Assembly: GCA_003999685.1 (NCBI GenBank) | Contig: CP021227.1 | Location: 434,001-498,000, forward strand | Reading direction: 5' to 3' | From: Taiwanofungus camphoratus | Lineage: Eukaryota; Basidiomycota; Agaricomycetes; Polyporales; Taiwanofungaceae | DNA length: 64,000 nt | Part shown: in pieces, positions 46,298-58,430 of the stretch | Position numbering within the stretch: position 1 is the first letter of the stretch | How the letters are laid out: every line of letters starts with the position of its first letter | Program-made: the position numbers and the translations under genes | The notes under the pieces: model-generated | What the model was told of the DNA's origin: nothing | Database searches by the model: none | What the model saw: only the letters and a program-made list of their open reading frames with translations

Positions 46298-47682
46298 ATG
46301 CCTAAGGACGAGGCCATAGGCCAACAGGGACACGGACCTAGTCCGTACCCCAAAAAAGCAAACAAGAGTGTAAAGAGTATAGTAGAAAAAGGGACAACGA
46401 GAATGGAAGCTGAAAATGCAGTGACCACGCCGAGTACCCCGAAAAAACAGACGATAACCAAGAGGATCAGAGAGAGACTATCTAGAACCCCTACAAAACC
46501 CAGACATGAGGGGAGCATGGAAGGAATAATAATATCAGGAGAAGATAACAACACCAGAAAAACACAGGGGCCTGAAAGAGACGATGTGAGCATAGTATCA
46601 TATGAGGGACCTACTGATGTCGGCACCGGCACGGACATATTTGACACCAGAAGAGAAGCAGAACAAGTGATGGAGATGATAACAGAGATAGAGAGAAGAG
46701 AGACCAGAAAGAGCACAATGAAAGACCTAGAAGAGGCAATGGAAAGAGCAGCAGAGATTCTGGGGCAAATGTCGAGCCACACTGAGTTCACACCGTCGAT
46801 TCTCGAGAAGGCAACCATAATTGCACAGAGGCTGACTCCAGGAATAGATAACCTTACTGGTACAGGCCCACTAAGACGACAAACGCAAAAGGTCAGCGAG
46901 AAAAACTCAAAGAAGGGGACAAGTACAGGAACGGAGCACCTGGCACAAATCGCAGCATCGCTCGTAAAGCTCACAACAAGAATGGACCAGATCGAAATGC
47001 AATTATCAATCCCGGCACCAAGACTCGCCCAGGGAGAAGTGACGAACAAGGACCTAGACAACAACAGAAAGGGAGCATTGGGGACAGAGGCAACCGAAAC
47101 AAAGAGACCAGCTCAAACAGTGAGTGACTCACCGAAGATAGCTAACACTCGAGCGACCACCAGACCAATAATTCCAAAACCCCGGAATGCGACAGCGGAG
47201 TTGTCGAAGGGCAAAATCCTTCCGACAAATCCACTTGCAGCCCACCACCCATCGCGCCTCATTGTAGAAATACAAGACGGCCTACCAGAGGGCAAAAGGC
47301 CCAAAGAAGCAATCACAGTTCAAGATATCAACGAACGGTTACAGAAACATGAAGACAGCAAACACTTATGAGTGGTAAATATAAAGTATAATCCCCAGAA
47401 TAACTGCATAGTCTTTGTACACGCTGACCAGCGGGCAACAGAACTGATCCCCTTTGCTGATAGATTCACAGATTTGATAGCCAGAGACCGAGCAACACAA
47501 GTCAGAGCAGACCGCCCATGGTACAAAGTACAGGTGAACGGGGTAAGCACATGGAATCACACACGACATACCCACACCGGAAGAAATACACCAAGAGCTT
47601 GTGGACAATAACCCGGACTATGCAAGAATGGAGATCCTCCAGCTACCAAGATGGATACGACATCCCTCAGACCTCAAGACGC
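46298..47682 (+). pseudogene. LINE ORF1 (gag-like), interrupted
   Basis: Starts MPKDEAIGQQGHGPSP. The first 357 codons are hydrophilic and highly charged, with helix-rich stretches. A TGA at 47369-47371, probably a former Trp codon, interrupts a frame that continues with VVNIKYNPQNNCIVFVHA. A shift near 47560 moves the conserved reading (VDNNPDYARMEILQLPRW) to another frame. R2 then truncates the ORF at 47682. The later part resembles the gag-like N-terminal region of basidiomycete LINE polyproteins; no zinc knuckle is left in the remaining part. Confidence 0.75.
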
Positions 47683-49287
47683 TGATGAGTCCTGTAGCCT
47701 CCTGGGCCCCGAATCGTGATTTTAGGAGCTTTCTAATCCCCCAACCGACCACTCTAAGACTCTCCTACAGCCTACGACAGGAGGGATAAGTTCCTATAAT
47801 ATTTCTAACGCCCCCTCTCCTTCCTAAACCCTCCTAACACCCTACGAAGTCTTGCGAAGTCACACGAGGTGCTACGAGATTTCGAATGCTAGACGCGAAG
47901 TCCCTAACTCCTGCTAAGTCCACTATCGGACACTGCTGGCCCTCCCATACTGTTCCATTGGATCTAGGTCCTATCTACTACGTCACTCATCCCGGGCTTA
48001 GCTAAGAAGTCTTAGCTAAGTCTCTCCTAGCTCTTGTGATTGCAGCTACCTCCGATAGGCTCTGAAATGGTCCGAAGTTCCGGAAGTTGGACTTAGGAAG
48101 CCTTGTGCACCCCATGGGTCTCGATCCTATGCCATAAGGTCTTCCTAGGGCGTATCCATATGGCCCTCCACCCAGTTAGGACACCTCCTACCTCAATTAG
48201 GCCAAGTCCCACTGCTAAGAACTTCGTGCGCTCTTAGCCCACTAAGATAGGTGATCACGGTGCATGGCTGCTCTCGGATAGTCATCCCGCCCTTGTGAAT
48301 GAAGTTGGTCACCTTTCTACCGTATGTAGTTCCCCTGTTTCAGTTCCTATTTAGTTCCTATCCTCCTCGTGTTCACTTTGGAGCCCATGCGCTTTAGTAC
48401 ACATTTCGGACTCGTAAGGATCACTTCGCGCAAGAATAGTTCACCTCATGCTCTCCTATTTAGTCAGAGGTAGTTTACTATGTACGAGAGACCCCTCAGT
48501 GCACGCTTCTCTCTTTGGAATACCAGTTCCCCTGTAGCTCCGATCTCAGGAAAGCGCTGCGAGTACAACCTTAGAAACAGTCCTAAGGTCCCTAAGTCTC
48601 CACCCCAGCTCCGTTTCAGTACCTTTGAACTACGTCTATGCTCGCGATATATCTACGAACCACGTCTACACTTCCCGAACTACGCACTACGATCTACGAA
48701 GTCGCCGTGACTTCGCGCCCTTCAGCACCTCTTATAGCATCTACCCGGTGGGCCTCTGCCTTAGTTATACCCTTAGGCTCACATTGCATCATCCCTACGT
48801 CCTACGAATAGCCCTACGACTCTCCCATAGCCTTAGTTTCAGGCTATAGTACATCTCCCTACGCCCTCGAACTCTCTGACCTCTCCTACAGGTCTCCTAC
48901 GCTAGCCAAACCTCGCCCACCTTGCTCTAACAAACCTCTAAGCCTTATGCCCTTTAGCTGACTCTAGCTAAAAGGACTTCGCAGCACCTACGAAGTCAGC
49001 TCGTGCGATTTAGCTAAAACTTTGAAGGACTTCGCAAAATCTCGAAGAACTTCGCGTACTTCGGAGGGCCTCGCAAGGCCTTAGAGATAGTATAGCACTT
49101 AGAAACAAAGATCCTGTTGTGCAGGACCCTTGACCCCTTACTCCCCTACTTACAAAAACAAGACATACAGGTTTCCCGGTATCATACAGGTTGTAGCTCC
49201 TACCCTCACATCCTCACAGTTATCACACTACCCCACAGCCACATTGCAGAGCACTCCCTAGGTACCAGGGTCCCCTAGGTTGTATCA
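47683..49287 (+). mobile_element. R2: 1605-bp non-coding element in LINE ORF1
   Basis: TGATGAGTCC...TTGTATCA with a 4-bp duplication ACGC (47679-47682 and 49288-49291). Very similar to R3 and R1. No coding frame of note. Confidence 0.85.
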
Positions 49288-52246
49288 ACGCACCAGATGG
49301 ATAACCGAAACTTTAGAATCAGCAAAGACAAAGGACATCTGGAGCTTCCCGAAATGGGGCAAAGGTGCACAGACATATCCATCACCGGCAATCTCAAGAG
49401 GACCAGACAAACCACCCGCAGTCCAGCACAAGGATAAGTGCAACACCCTACGAGAAGAACTTTTCCAACCCCCACCACCGCTTCAAGGGGTGCAATTCCC
49501 TGATCTAACGACCGCTGCAGTAGATGACTTTATACACATACCGACTACAAGAGAGGAGGTAAGGAACGCAATCTATGATCAGGGAGCTGATAAAGCACCA
49601 GGCATAACCCAGAACACATTCCGTGCAATCAGATGGACCTGAGAGGTGAGCCCGGAGACAATATCAGCACTAATGCACCATTGCATAAAGACAGGATACC
49701 ACCCCAAGGCGTGGAGAAAGACAATTGCGGTAGCGCTACCAAAACCAAGAAAACCGGACTACTCTAACCCATGTGCATACAGACTGATACAACTTCTTGA
49801 GTGTCTAGGCAAAGTCCTCGAACGCATTGTGGCCACTAGATTAGCATACCTGGTCACAACACACAACCTAGTCCCAGCAAACCAATTTGGAGGCAGACCA
49901 TGTAGTTCCACAGAAGATGTGATACTGACATTCGTGAATGATGTAGAGGCAGCACACAACCATGGAAAGGTAACGTCAGCACTTACGTTCGATATCAAAG
50001 GATTCTTCGACTTCGTTAATCATAAACGACTACTGACGGTGATGCGAGAAAAGAGAATACCAATCCAATTGGTGCGTTGGACCGCATCCTTCCTATCAGA
50101 ACGACAAGCAGCGATATGTCTGGATGGTATTCGGGGTGAGATGAAACTAGTGGAGAATGGGATCCCCCAAGGATCACCAACGTCCCCTATCCTATCAATC
50201 ATCTATGCAGCAGAGGTACTAGAAATCTTCCAGGCCAAAGCTGAAAATGACAGACATGCAAAGGCCGCAGGACTCAAACTACCGGACAACCCAACGGTGA
50301 CAAATCTAATCATGTTTGTAGACAATGAAAAACTGTACGTATCCTCTGAATCATTAGATACTAACGTGCATATCCTCAAGATAGGCTACAAAGTTGTCGA
50401 CAAATGGCTAGAGAGCGTTGGGCTCGCACCAGACATGGTAAAACGAGAACTAATGCATTATTCCAAATGCAGACACAAACCAGGAGACTTGCCTGCTATC
50501 TCACTCCCGGACGTCAATGGGGACGAGAGAGAAATAAAGGCAGAGACAAACATCAAATGGCTAGGGGTATATTTTGATAGGCGACTGACATTTGATTTTC
50601 ACGTAAAGCAGATAGCAGGAAGAGCGGAAAAAACAGTGAATGGTTTGGGGATGCTCGCAAACACAGTTCGAGGCCTTTCGCAAGAACACCTGAGGACACT
50701 GTACATAGCATGTGTCAGGCCAACAATGACATATGCTAGCGCAGCATGGTGGACAGGGAAGCAACTCCATGTAAACTGTCTGAAACAAGTACAACAACGG
50801 GCTCTTCGACTAATCTGTGTGGCCTTCCACACAACCCCTATTATAGCATTGGAGATAGAAGCAGCCATCTCCCCTATCAGACAACATTTAGAACTAACAA
50901 GTGACAGAGCAGCTATTCGATTGAACAAACTAACGCCCTACAGTCCTATTCTACACAGATTACCACAAACATGGAGGATCCTCAAAGTCGAAGCCCCACC
51001 GCCACCGCTACCAACGCACATAAAACCTACACCAAAAAGAAGGAAACCAACAAAGACGACACGACTATGCAAACTGGCACTCCGATTGGACCCTCTAGAT
51101 GAAAGAATTCTCCCCCTATGCCTACCACCATGGAAGAAGACAATACCAGACTTCAATGGCCGCCTAAAAGTTACACCAGCAACAAAAGGCACATCAAAGG
51201 ATGATGCCTCACTAGAACACATCCTAAAGGTAGGAGCGTTCGCTAACTCACCCCAACACTTACTTGTGTATTCAGACGGCTCCATGCTGGAGACAAGAGG
51301 AAGCAGAAGAGTGGGGGGGGGATATGTAGCCCTAAAGCAACACATACCAATCTCCTCAAGGAAGATCGGGCTAGGTAAAAAAGCAGAAGTATACAATGCA
51401 GAGCTCGCCGGTTTATCATGGGCAGCGAGAGACGTTGCCACATATATTCGAGAAACTGACCCAGGCATAAAGCACTTACATTTCTACGCAGATAACACTT
51501 CAGCTATCAAGACAATCTTCGAACCAAAGGCAGGATCAGGCCAAGGACACGCAAGGATATTCCAAGAAATCACGATCACCTTCCTAGAGGCACATCCAGA
51601 GAACACCATCGAAGTAGAATGGACCCCAGGTCATAAAGGCATACGAGGCAACGAACTAGCGGACCAGTTAGCCAAGAAAGCGACAGAACTCAATGGAGGA
51701 CCAACGAAGGCCACAAGATCTCACATGCTACACAGAGCCAAAGAAAGAGCCGAAGAAGAATGGGTAAAGACATGGAAACACACCACACCTTCAGGCAGAT
51801 ATGCCACTGCAAACTGTCTTCAACCACAGATGCACCCCCGAAAGCTGTTCACAACACTCCCGAGAGAGGTATACGGAAGACTAGTGCAATGCCGCACAGA
51901 TCATGGGTTCCTAGGCGAGTACTATGATCAATTCGTACCGTCTGAAACAGTTGAATGCCCTTGCGGAGCCAAACGACAGACCAGACAACATATATTACAA
52001 CACTGCCCTAGATACAAAAGGTACAGACACATACTACGGAAAACTAGTGAAACCATCAAACTACCAATCATCCTCGGCACGCAAGAAGGGATTGAAGCAC
52101 TAGGATGGTTCATCAAGGCAAGCGGAGCAATGACAAAGAGTGGCGAGAGAAAAGGGGAAGGGGAACAGAGGCATGAGGATGAGGAGGAAGGAGCAAGACA
52201 GAGCGACGTCGAAGAAACAGAGGGTGAAGAAGAAGACAAACGATAG
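49288..52246 (+). pseudogene. LINE ORF2: reverse transcriptase and RNase H
   Basis: Starts in the segment before RT (RWITETLESAKTK). A TGA at 49640-49642, where relatives have Trp, splits it; from 49646 a frame of 866 codons stays open. RT motifs are LTFDIKGFFDFVNH, NGIPQGSPTSP and FVDN near 50320. The last is normally FVDD, so a catalytic Asp is replaced by Asn. RNase H motifs follow: YSDGS, NAELAGL, YADNTSA and a PGHKGIRGNELAD segment. The C-terminus has a Cys/His cluster (CPCGAKRQTRQHILQHC) and an acidic tail. Non-LTR elements of the Tad/jockey group with RNase H have this order. Upstream endonuclease absent. Not functional by these changes. Confidence 0.88.
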
Positions 52247-52276
52247 AACGGCCAGAACATGGTGCTCACTACACGG

Positions 52277-53876
52277 TGATGAGTCCCGTAGCCTCCTGGG
52301 CCCCGAATCGCGATTATTAGGAGCTTTCTAATCCCCCAACCGACCACTCTAAGACTCTCCTACAGCCTACGACAGGAGGGATAAGTTCCTATAATATTTC
52401 TAACGCCCCCTCTCCTTCCTAAACCCTCCTAACACCCTACGAAGTCTTGCGAAGTCACACGAGGTGCTACGAGATTTCGAATGCTAGACGCGAAGTCCCT
52501 AACTCCTGCTAAGTCCACTATCGGACACTGCTGGCCCTCCCATACTGTTCCATTGGATCTAGGTCCTATCTACTACGTCACTCATCCCGGGCTTAGCTAA
52601 GAAGTCTTAGCTAAGTCTCTTCTAGCTTTTGTGATTGCAGCTACCTCCGATAGGCTCCAAAACGGTCCGAAGTTCCGGAAGTTGGACTTAGGAAGCCTTG
52701 TGCACCCCCATGGGTCTCGATCCTATGCCATAAGGTCATCCTAGGGCGTACCCATATAACCCTCCACCCAGTTAGGGCACCTCCTGCCCCGATTAGGCCA
52801 AGTCCCGCTGCTAAGAACTTTGTGCACTCTTAGCCCACTAAGATAGGTGATCACGGCGCATGGCTGCTCTCGGATAGTCATCCCGCCCTTGTGAATGAAG
52901 TTGGTCACCTTTCTACCGTACGTAGTTCCCCTGTTTCAGTTCCTAATTAGTTCCTATCCTCCTCGTGTTCACTTCGGAGTCCATGCGCTTTAGTACACAT
53001 TTCGGACTCGTAAGGATCACTTCGCGCAAGAATAGTTCACCTCATGCTCCCCTATTTAGTCAGAGGTAGTTTACTATGTACCAGAGAGACCCCTCAGTGC
53101 ACGCTTCTCTCTTTGGAATACTAGTTCCCCTGTAGCTCCGATCTCAGGAAAGTGCCGCGAGTACAACCTTAGGAACGGTCCTAAAGTCCCTAAGTCTCCA
53201 CCCCAGCTCCGTTTCAGTACCTTTGAACTACGTCTGCGCTCGCGATATATCTACGAACCACGTCTACACTTCCCGAACTACGCACTACGATCTACGAAGT
53301 CGCCGTGACTTCGCGCCCTTCAGCACCTCTTATAGCATCTACCCGGTGGGCCTCTGCCTTAGTTATACCCTTAGGCTCACGTTGTGTCATCCCTACGTCC
53401 TATGAATAGCCCTACGACTCTCCCATAGCCTTAGTTTCAGGCTATAGTACATCTCCCTACGCCCTCGAACTCTCTGACCTCTCCTACAGGTCTCCTACGC
53501 TAGCCAAACCTCGCCCACCTTGCTCTAACAAACCTCTAAACCTTACGCCCTTTAGCTAACTCTAGCTAAAAGGACTTCGCAGCATCTACGAAGTCAGCTC
53601 GTGCAACTTAGCTAAAACTTCGAAGGACTTTGCAGAATCTCGAAGAACTTCGCGTACTTTGGAGGGCCTCGCAAGGCCTTAGGGATAGTATAGCAATTAG
53701 GAACAAGATCCTGTTGTGCAGGACCCTTGACCCCTTACTCCCCTACTTACAAAAACAAGACATACAGGTTTCCCGGTATCATACAGATTGTAGCTCCTAT
53801 CCTCACAGTTATCACACTACCCCACAGCCACGTTGCGGAGCACTCCCTAGGTACCAGGGTCCCCTAGGTTGTATCA
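52277..53876 (+). mobile_element. R3: 1600-bp non-coding element in the LINE 3' region
   Basis: TGATGAGTCC...TTGTATCA, flanked by ACGG and ACAG (a 4-bp duplication with one change). Same orientation as R2. Confidence 0.8.
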
Positions 53877-53909
53877 ACAGCAACACACCATCCCCAACAA
53901 CTCCTCATA

Positions 53910-54452
53910 TGATACAATTTCTTTTATCGCATATCTTATCAGTTGGACCTCGGATCGGTCCCGTGACCTTTCGCTTCTAGGATGGGCCTCGCGTAAACCC
54001 AGCTTCTTCACACAGCATCTTGACTCATCGCTGCTTATGGTACAGGCCCCGGTTACTCATGGACACTGACTCATATTGGGCCCCGCTTACACATTCCGTC
54101 TTATGCTTACTGATTGCTAATATGGCCCGATGACTCATATCGCCTTACTTACGCTTACTCATGCTGATTCTTAGACCACGTGCCATGGTCCGTGCGCAGA
54201 GTAGAATACGTATATAAGGCCCTGTACTTTGTAGGTCGGACCTTAAGTTTGATCTGGTTACCAAGTAGCTAGTTACCACTAGCAATCTTATACTCGTATC
54301 TTGCGACCTCTCGCTTCATACTCGAGTACTCGCTCAACTCTATCGACTTCGCCTAGGAGGACATACGCAGTGTCCATAAAGCCTCACTACTATCTCTAGT
54401 AGCCAGGTCCTCACGTTCGAGGCTTCCCGGTCGTTGATACCAGTTTGTATCA
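53910..54452 (+). mobile_element. Solo LTR of Ty3 family B in the LINE 3' region
   Basis: 543 bp, TGATAC...GTATCA. Flanks TCATA and CCATA (one difference). More diverged from element B than the solo LTR in R1, so older. Confidence 0.85.
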
Positions 54453-54479
54453 CCATAACACAACCAACACACACCTGTG

Positions 54480-55051
54480 TGTTACAAGGCAGTAATGGTG
54501 CGAACATACATTTTCATTTTTCTTCACTATACTGGACTAGCAGGTCATGTACACTTACAATTATCACCATTATTCCTGACGGGCTGACCATCATCCACTT
54601 AGTTATGGACTGTTCCTCAGAAGGGACCACTCGGGCCTCTGACTTATGAATGCTTAGGTGCTGGTACCCGTGGGAGTGAGGGCTGGCTTGCCCTAAACCC
54701 ACCATAGTACTTAAGGGGTTGGCTCACTGCGGAGCACCCCAATCTTGTCCTCCTTAGTTACACCGTGTACTTTGGTGCCGTTGTTACCATTTGTACGATA
54801 CGACTGGGCTTAGGCCCCTATACCTTCGTCTATTCAACAGGTCGCGTTAGACCATCTATATCCTTGTGACTACACTAGGACTTAGGCTGTGACTTAGCCC
54901 GCAACTCTCTCGAGACCACTGGGCTAGCGGTTGAAGACTTAGACGTGTACTTGTCATCAGCCAGGCTGACTCCTCGTCCACACTTCACGCCTGACTACTC
55001 AACGACTCCCTGTCACGGTAGTCACCTACGGGCGTAGACTCCCCCGTAACA
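54480..55051 (+). mobile_element. Solo LTR of family D in the LINE 3' region
   Basis: 572 bp, TGTTACAAGG...CCGTAACA. Flanks CTGTG and CCGTG (one difference). Confidence 0.85.
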
Positions 55052-55270
55052 CCGTGCACCAGGGGAACAATACCGACTTGCGCCCCTGGAAGAAGACCAA
55101 CCCCAACCACAAACTTCTCCATTGTACCCCCTTATGCAAGCAACTTTCCTGATCTCACACAGGATAATATGCCAGTTCAGACCATATATGCAACAAAAAC
55201 AACCGTGGTAGCCCTATTTTATTCCGATACCTAACAAGAACCACATACCCAACAGAGCCAAAACCCCCAC

Positions 55271-55620
55271 CCATGCATCTACTATATCCCCCCATAACCG
55301 AACTCGTCGCCTTCCAACCTCTTAGAATGTTTCTGGCATAGTATAGAACAGTGGCGCATTCTAATGTCTACTATTTGTACCTACCGGGAAACACCACGTC
55401 TTAGCACTAGTTTGCTTGTTGCGGTATATAAATGCTGATTTCATCATCATCATCAACAAGCAAACTAGTGCTAAGATGCGGTGTTACCCAGGATATACAA
55501 AATAGTAGGTATTAGAATACGCTACTAATCTACTAGTACACTACTTTCGAGTAGCATTTTGGGGTTGGTGGACGAAATCGGGTTCGGTTGTGAGAGTAAT
55601 ATAGTAGATACATGAATGAC
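55271..55620. repeat. Long inverted repeat in the LINE 3' UTR
   Basis: Two arms of about 150-165 bp (about 55271-55420 and 55455-55620), imperfect, most similar close to the centre (near-perfect for about 30 bp around TTAGCACTAGTTTGCTTG). The centre (about 55421-55454) is the reverse complement of the element's 5' end at 46163-46200, including the ATG-triplet run. It would form a strong hairpin in RNA. Confidence 0.8.
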
Positions 55621-55636
55621 TGTCTTGTCTCTGTTG

Positions 55637-55651
55637 ATGGTAACGTATGAG
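55637..55651 (+). repeat. 15-bp target-site duplication, right copy
   Basis: Exact repeat of 46148-46162; right border of the LINE composite. Confidence 0.88.
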
Positions 55652-55982
55652 AGTTGTCTGGAGAGACTGGTAGTAGAACTGGTAGTATTAATTACTGGCG
55701 TAGTTGCATTTCCCGAAATGGCCGCCTCCGCACGTGACCGCGACTTGTCTTTATGTGCGGTAAGTTACACAGTCAACAATCGTGGCCACTGCCGCCTTGA
55801 GCCACAAACATGAAATCCAGCGTGTTCTGCTCTACCGTGGCACCTGAAGGGCTACACGCAACCCTCAGGTAAGCACTCGTCTCCACGCCATTCCGTATGG
55901 ACCCTTTGCTCACTCGGGAAACGCAGTTCAGCAGGCATTCGTGGCTATCGCCAGTCCGTAGTTACTGAGACGCAAACAAAAC
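55652..55982. other. Upstream region of kinase B copy 3
   Basis: Inverted homologue of the region before kinase B copy 2, lacking the 125-bp MITE. No gene recognised. Confidence 0.5.
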
Positions 55983-58430
55983 ATGGGAGAAAAGTTTGTA
56001 AAATTACCGTATGACGAATTCATGACGGCGTTCGTGCCGCTGCATTCTCGACAAGCGCGTCGCCGGCCCACGTACACGCAAGCTTTCGACGGTGTGTTCA
56101 AGACATCTGAGATGGAGCATATTGAGAAAGATCTCAGCCGACCATTTGTATGTTCCAACTGCGGAATACAACTCTTAGGTCTCACCCTGTTGCAACTGAT
56201 GTTTCTATGCAGATTGAATGTGTGAAGAAAGCAGGGCTCTGCCCTGGCTACCAGTTTGTCCTGAAACCATCCAAGCCTGACGAAGAAGGCGAAGTGAAGA
56301 AGGCGTACGCTGGTCTTTATCTTCAAAAGGATGCACCGAAGGATGGTAGTAGACCACGCTGGTCCAAGCAGAAACTCTGGGTCGAGTGGAGCAAGGAAAC
56401 TGAAGCTGGCGATCTGGTGGACCACAAAGGGCCCGAGTCTGAAGTCGCATCTCAACGACAACGAGATCTAGACCAGACTGCTTCGTATGTTGCGACGATC
56501 TTCGCCCACCAGCACCGAACGTTCTTGTTCGCCCTCACGATTGCCTGTGATCACGCTCGCATCTTTCGCTGGGACAGATCTGGTGCAGTCGTCACGGAGA
56601 AGTTCAACTATCATCTGCGTCCAGAACTGCTCGGCGAATTTCTATGGCGGTTCTGCTGTCTCTCGGATGAAGGGCAGGTCACAACCCTACTACCTCAGTA
56701 GTAGGCAGGGGAACAAAGGACTACCAGTTGATGAACGATATGGCGCAGCACGGCTTGGGATCTGAGGATTATGTCCAAGAGTACTTCAGGAAGTCTCTTG
56801 ACGGATGGTGCACACGCTGGAAGCTGTCAGTCGAGGAGGAAGTGCAGGAAACATCCGAAACGTCGTCGTCGACGGGAAAGCGAACGCGTAAACGGTAATT
56901 TCTGGTTGGGAATGCTCACTTCCTGGCTTCAGGCATGGCAGGTCGTGGCACTCGCGGATACGTCGCAATAGATTGCAGGACGCGAAAATTTGTATTTCTC
57001 AAAGACGCATGGCGGGTCGATCTTCCTGGTATTGACAAGGAAGGTGAGGTGCTCCGGGTATTGAATGAGAACGGTGTCGAACACGTCCCGACCCTGGTTT
57101 GCCATGGGGACGTCGGTGGGCAGCGTACCATCACGCAACGGGTTTGGAAGCAGAATTATGAAAAAGACAGAGGGGATCGAAATGCTTCCGAGAACGATGC
57201 GAAACGGAACCCTCTGAAGGCTCACACGCATTATCGTCTTGTCACGGCCGAAGTAGGCCGTCCTCTGAGCGACTTCGAGGATGGTTTCGAGCTGGTGTGT
57301 ACGATTTATGAATGCATGAAAGGTGATTCAAATTCCATACGGGTTCATAATATCTGAGTCCACGCATTGACTGATGGAACCAAGGTCACATGCAGGCGGT
57401 AGAGAAGGCCGGGATTTTACACCGGGATATCAGTTCTGGTAATATACTGATCGTAGAGCACACGGACGAGGATGGGAAAAAAACATGCTGGGGAATGTTG
57501 AATGATTGGGAGCTCTCAAAGCCTTTGTCTAAGGATCTGAATGGTGAAGGTGATCATGTTTCCAGGGATGGACAAAGACAGCCAGACCGTGTGGTGAGTT
57601 TTGACAATTGCTTGGGTCCAATTGATCAGTTTCTCACTGTTTCCTGCAGGGAACATGGCAATTCACGTCTGCTCTGTTATTGAATGACGCAAATAAGGCC
57701 GCTGAAATTCAAGACGAGCTCGAGTCCTTCTTTCATGTTCTTCTATATAACGGAGTCAGGTATCTACGACACAACTGTCAAGACGTCGGCGCCTTTCTCT
57801 ATGAGTTCTTTGACGCAGTCCAACTTTGTGGTGGATTTTACATTTGTGGCAAAGATCAAATGAGTGCTATGCGGCACGGACTGATCACCCTTGGCAATGA
57901 AATCAAACTTCGGTTTGAACATGACGATGCTAGCAAGAATCATCCTCTTAACGATCTCATCGATGACTTGTTGATGCGGTTCAAGGCGCATTACAATGTA
58001 GTATTTTCTGACGCAAAACTTGCCACCTCGTCTAGCAGCGCAAGTGAGGGTCCAGATCCGCAAGAACAGGACGAGAGAGAGGATGAGTGCTCGACAATAG
58101 CTCAAGATATGGCAGAATTGCTTCCAAACGGGGCCTTGGACCACGAACGCCGGTCAACAAGGATAGTTGAGAGAGCCAGAACTCAACTCGATGAAGATCG
58201 AATCCTAGCCAATACTCTGCGTTCGCATCACGAGATGGTCACTCTTCTAGGATCGAAGTTGCTAACTCCCCGCTCTTGGCCAGTCAATGACAAGGCAGGC
58301 GATCTTCTGCGTAAAGAATGTCACTACAACTGGTGGCAGGAAACGAGATAGCCGCACCATGGACAACGTCGAGCTCCTGGAGAGCAAACGGCTGAGAACA
58401 TCAACTCGTGTCCCAACTGCCATGCTGTAA
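55983..58430 (+). pseudogene. FunK1-type protein kinase B, copy 3 (decayed)
   Basis: Exon layout matches the intact copy 2: 55983-56147, 56213-57322, 57385-57593 and 57650-58430. HRDISSGN and NDWELSK motifs remain in exon 3. Three changes disable it: a one-base loss near 56678 in a G run, a stop codon at 56896-56898 where copy 2 has Tyr, and a loss of about five bases near 58330 that shifts the last 40 codons. Splice sites are kept. Copy 2 is its closest relative, so decay followed the inverted duplication. Confidence 0.88.

Larger units (their letters stand above)
46163..55636 (+). mobile_element. Tad/jockey-like LINE with nested R2, R3 and two solo LTRs
   Basis: A 9.5-kb block between exact 15-bp target duplications. 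Leaving out R2 (47683-49287), R3 (52277-53876) and the solo LTRs (53910-54452 and 54480-55051), about 5.1 kb of LINE remains: a 5' UTR starting with an ATG-triplet run, ORF1 at 46298-47682, the reverse-transcriptase and RNase H part of ORF2 at 49288-52246, and a 3' UTR to 55636 with a long inverted repeat. The part coding the end of ORF1 and the expected APE endonuclease is missing at the R2 site. The class is given by non-LTR-type RT motifs, C-terminal RNase H and a long target duplication. It cannot transpose by itself. Confidence 0.85.

Noticed and set aside
47683-53876. A complete LTR retrotransposon with R2 and R3 as LTRs
   Set aside because: The enzyme between them is a LINE reverse transcriptase, the 15-bp duplication surrounds a larger block, and R2 has its own 4-bp duplication.
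46163-55636. Polinton or other large DNA virus-like element, because of the inverted 5'/3' ends
   Set aside because: No capsid, DNA polymerase B or retroviral-type integrase gene; the content is LINE plus known insertions and the target duplication is 15 bp.
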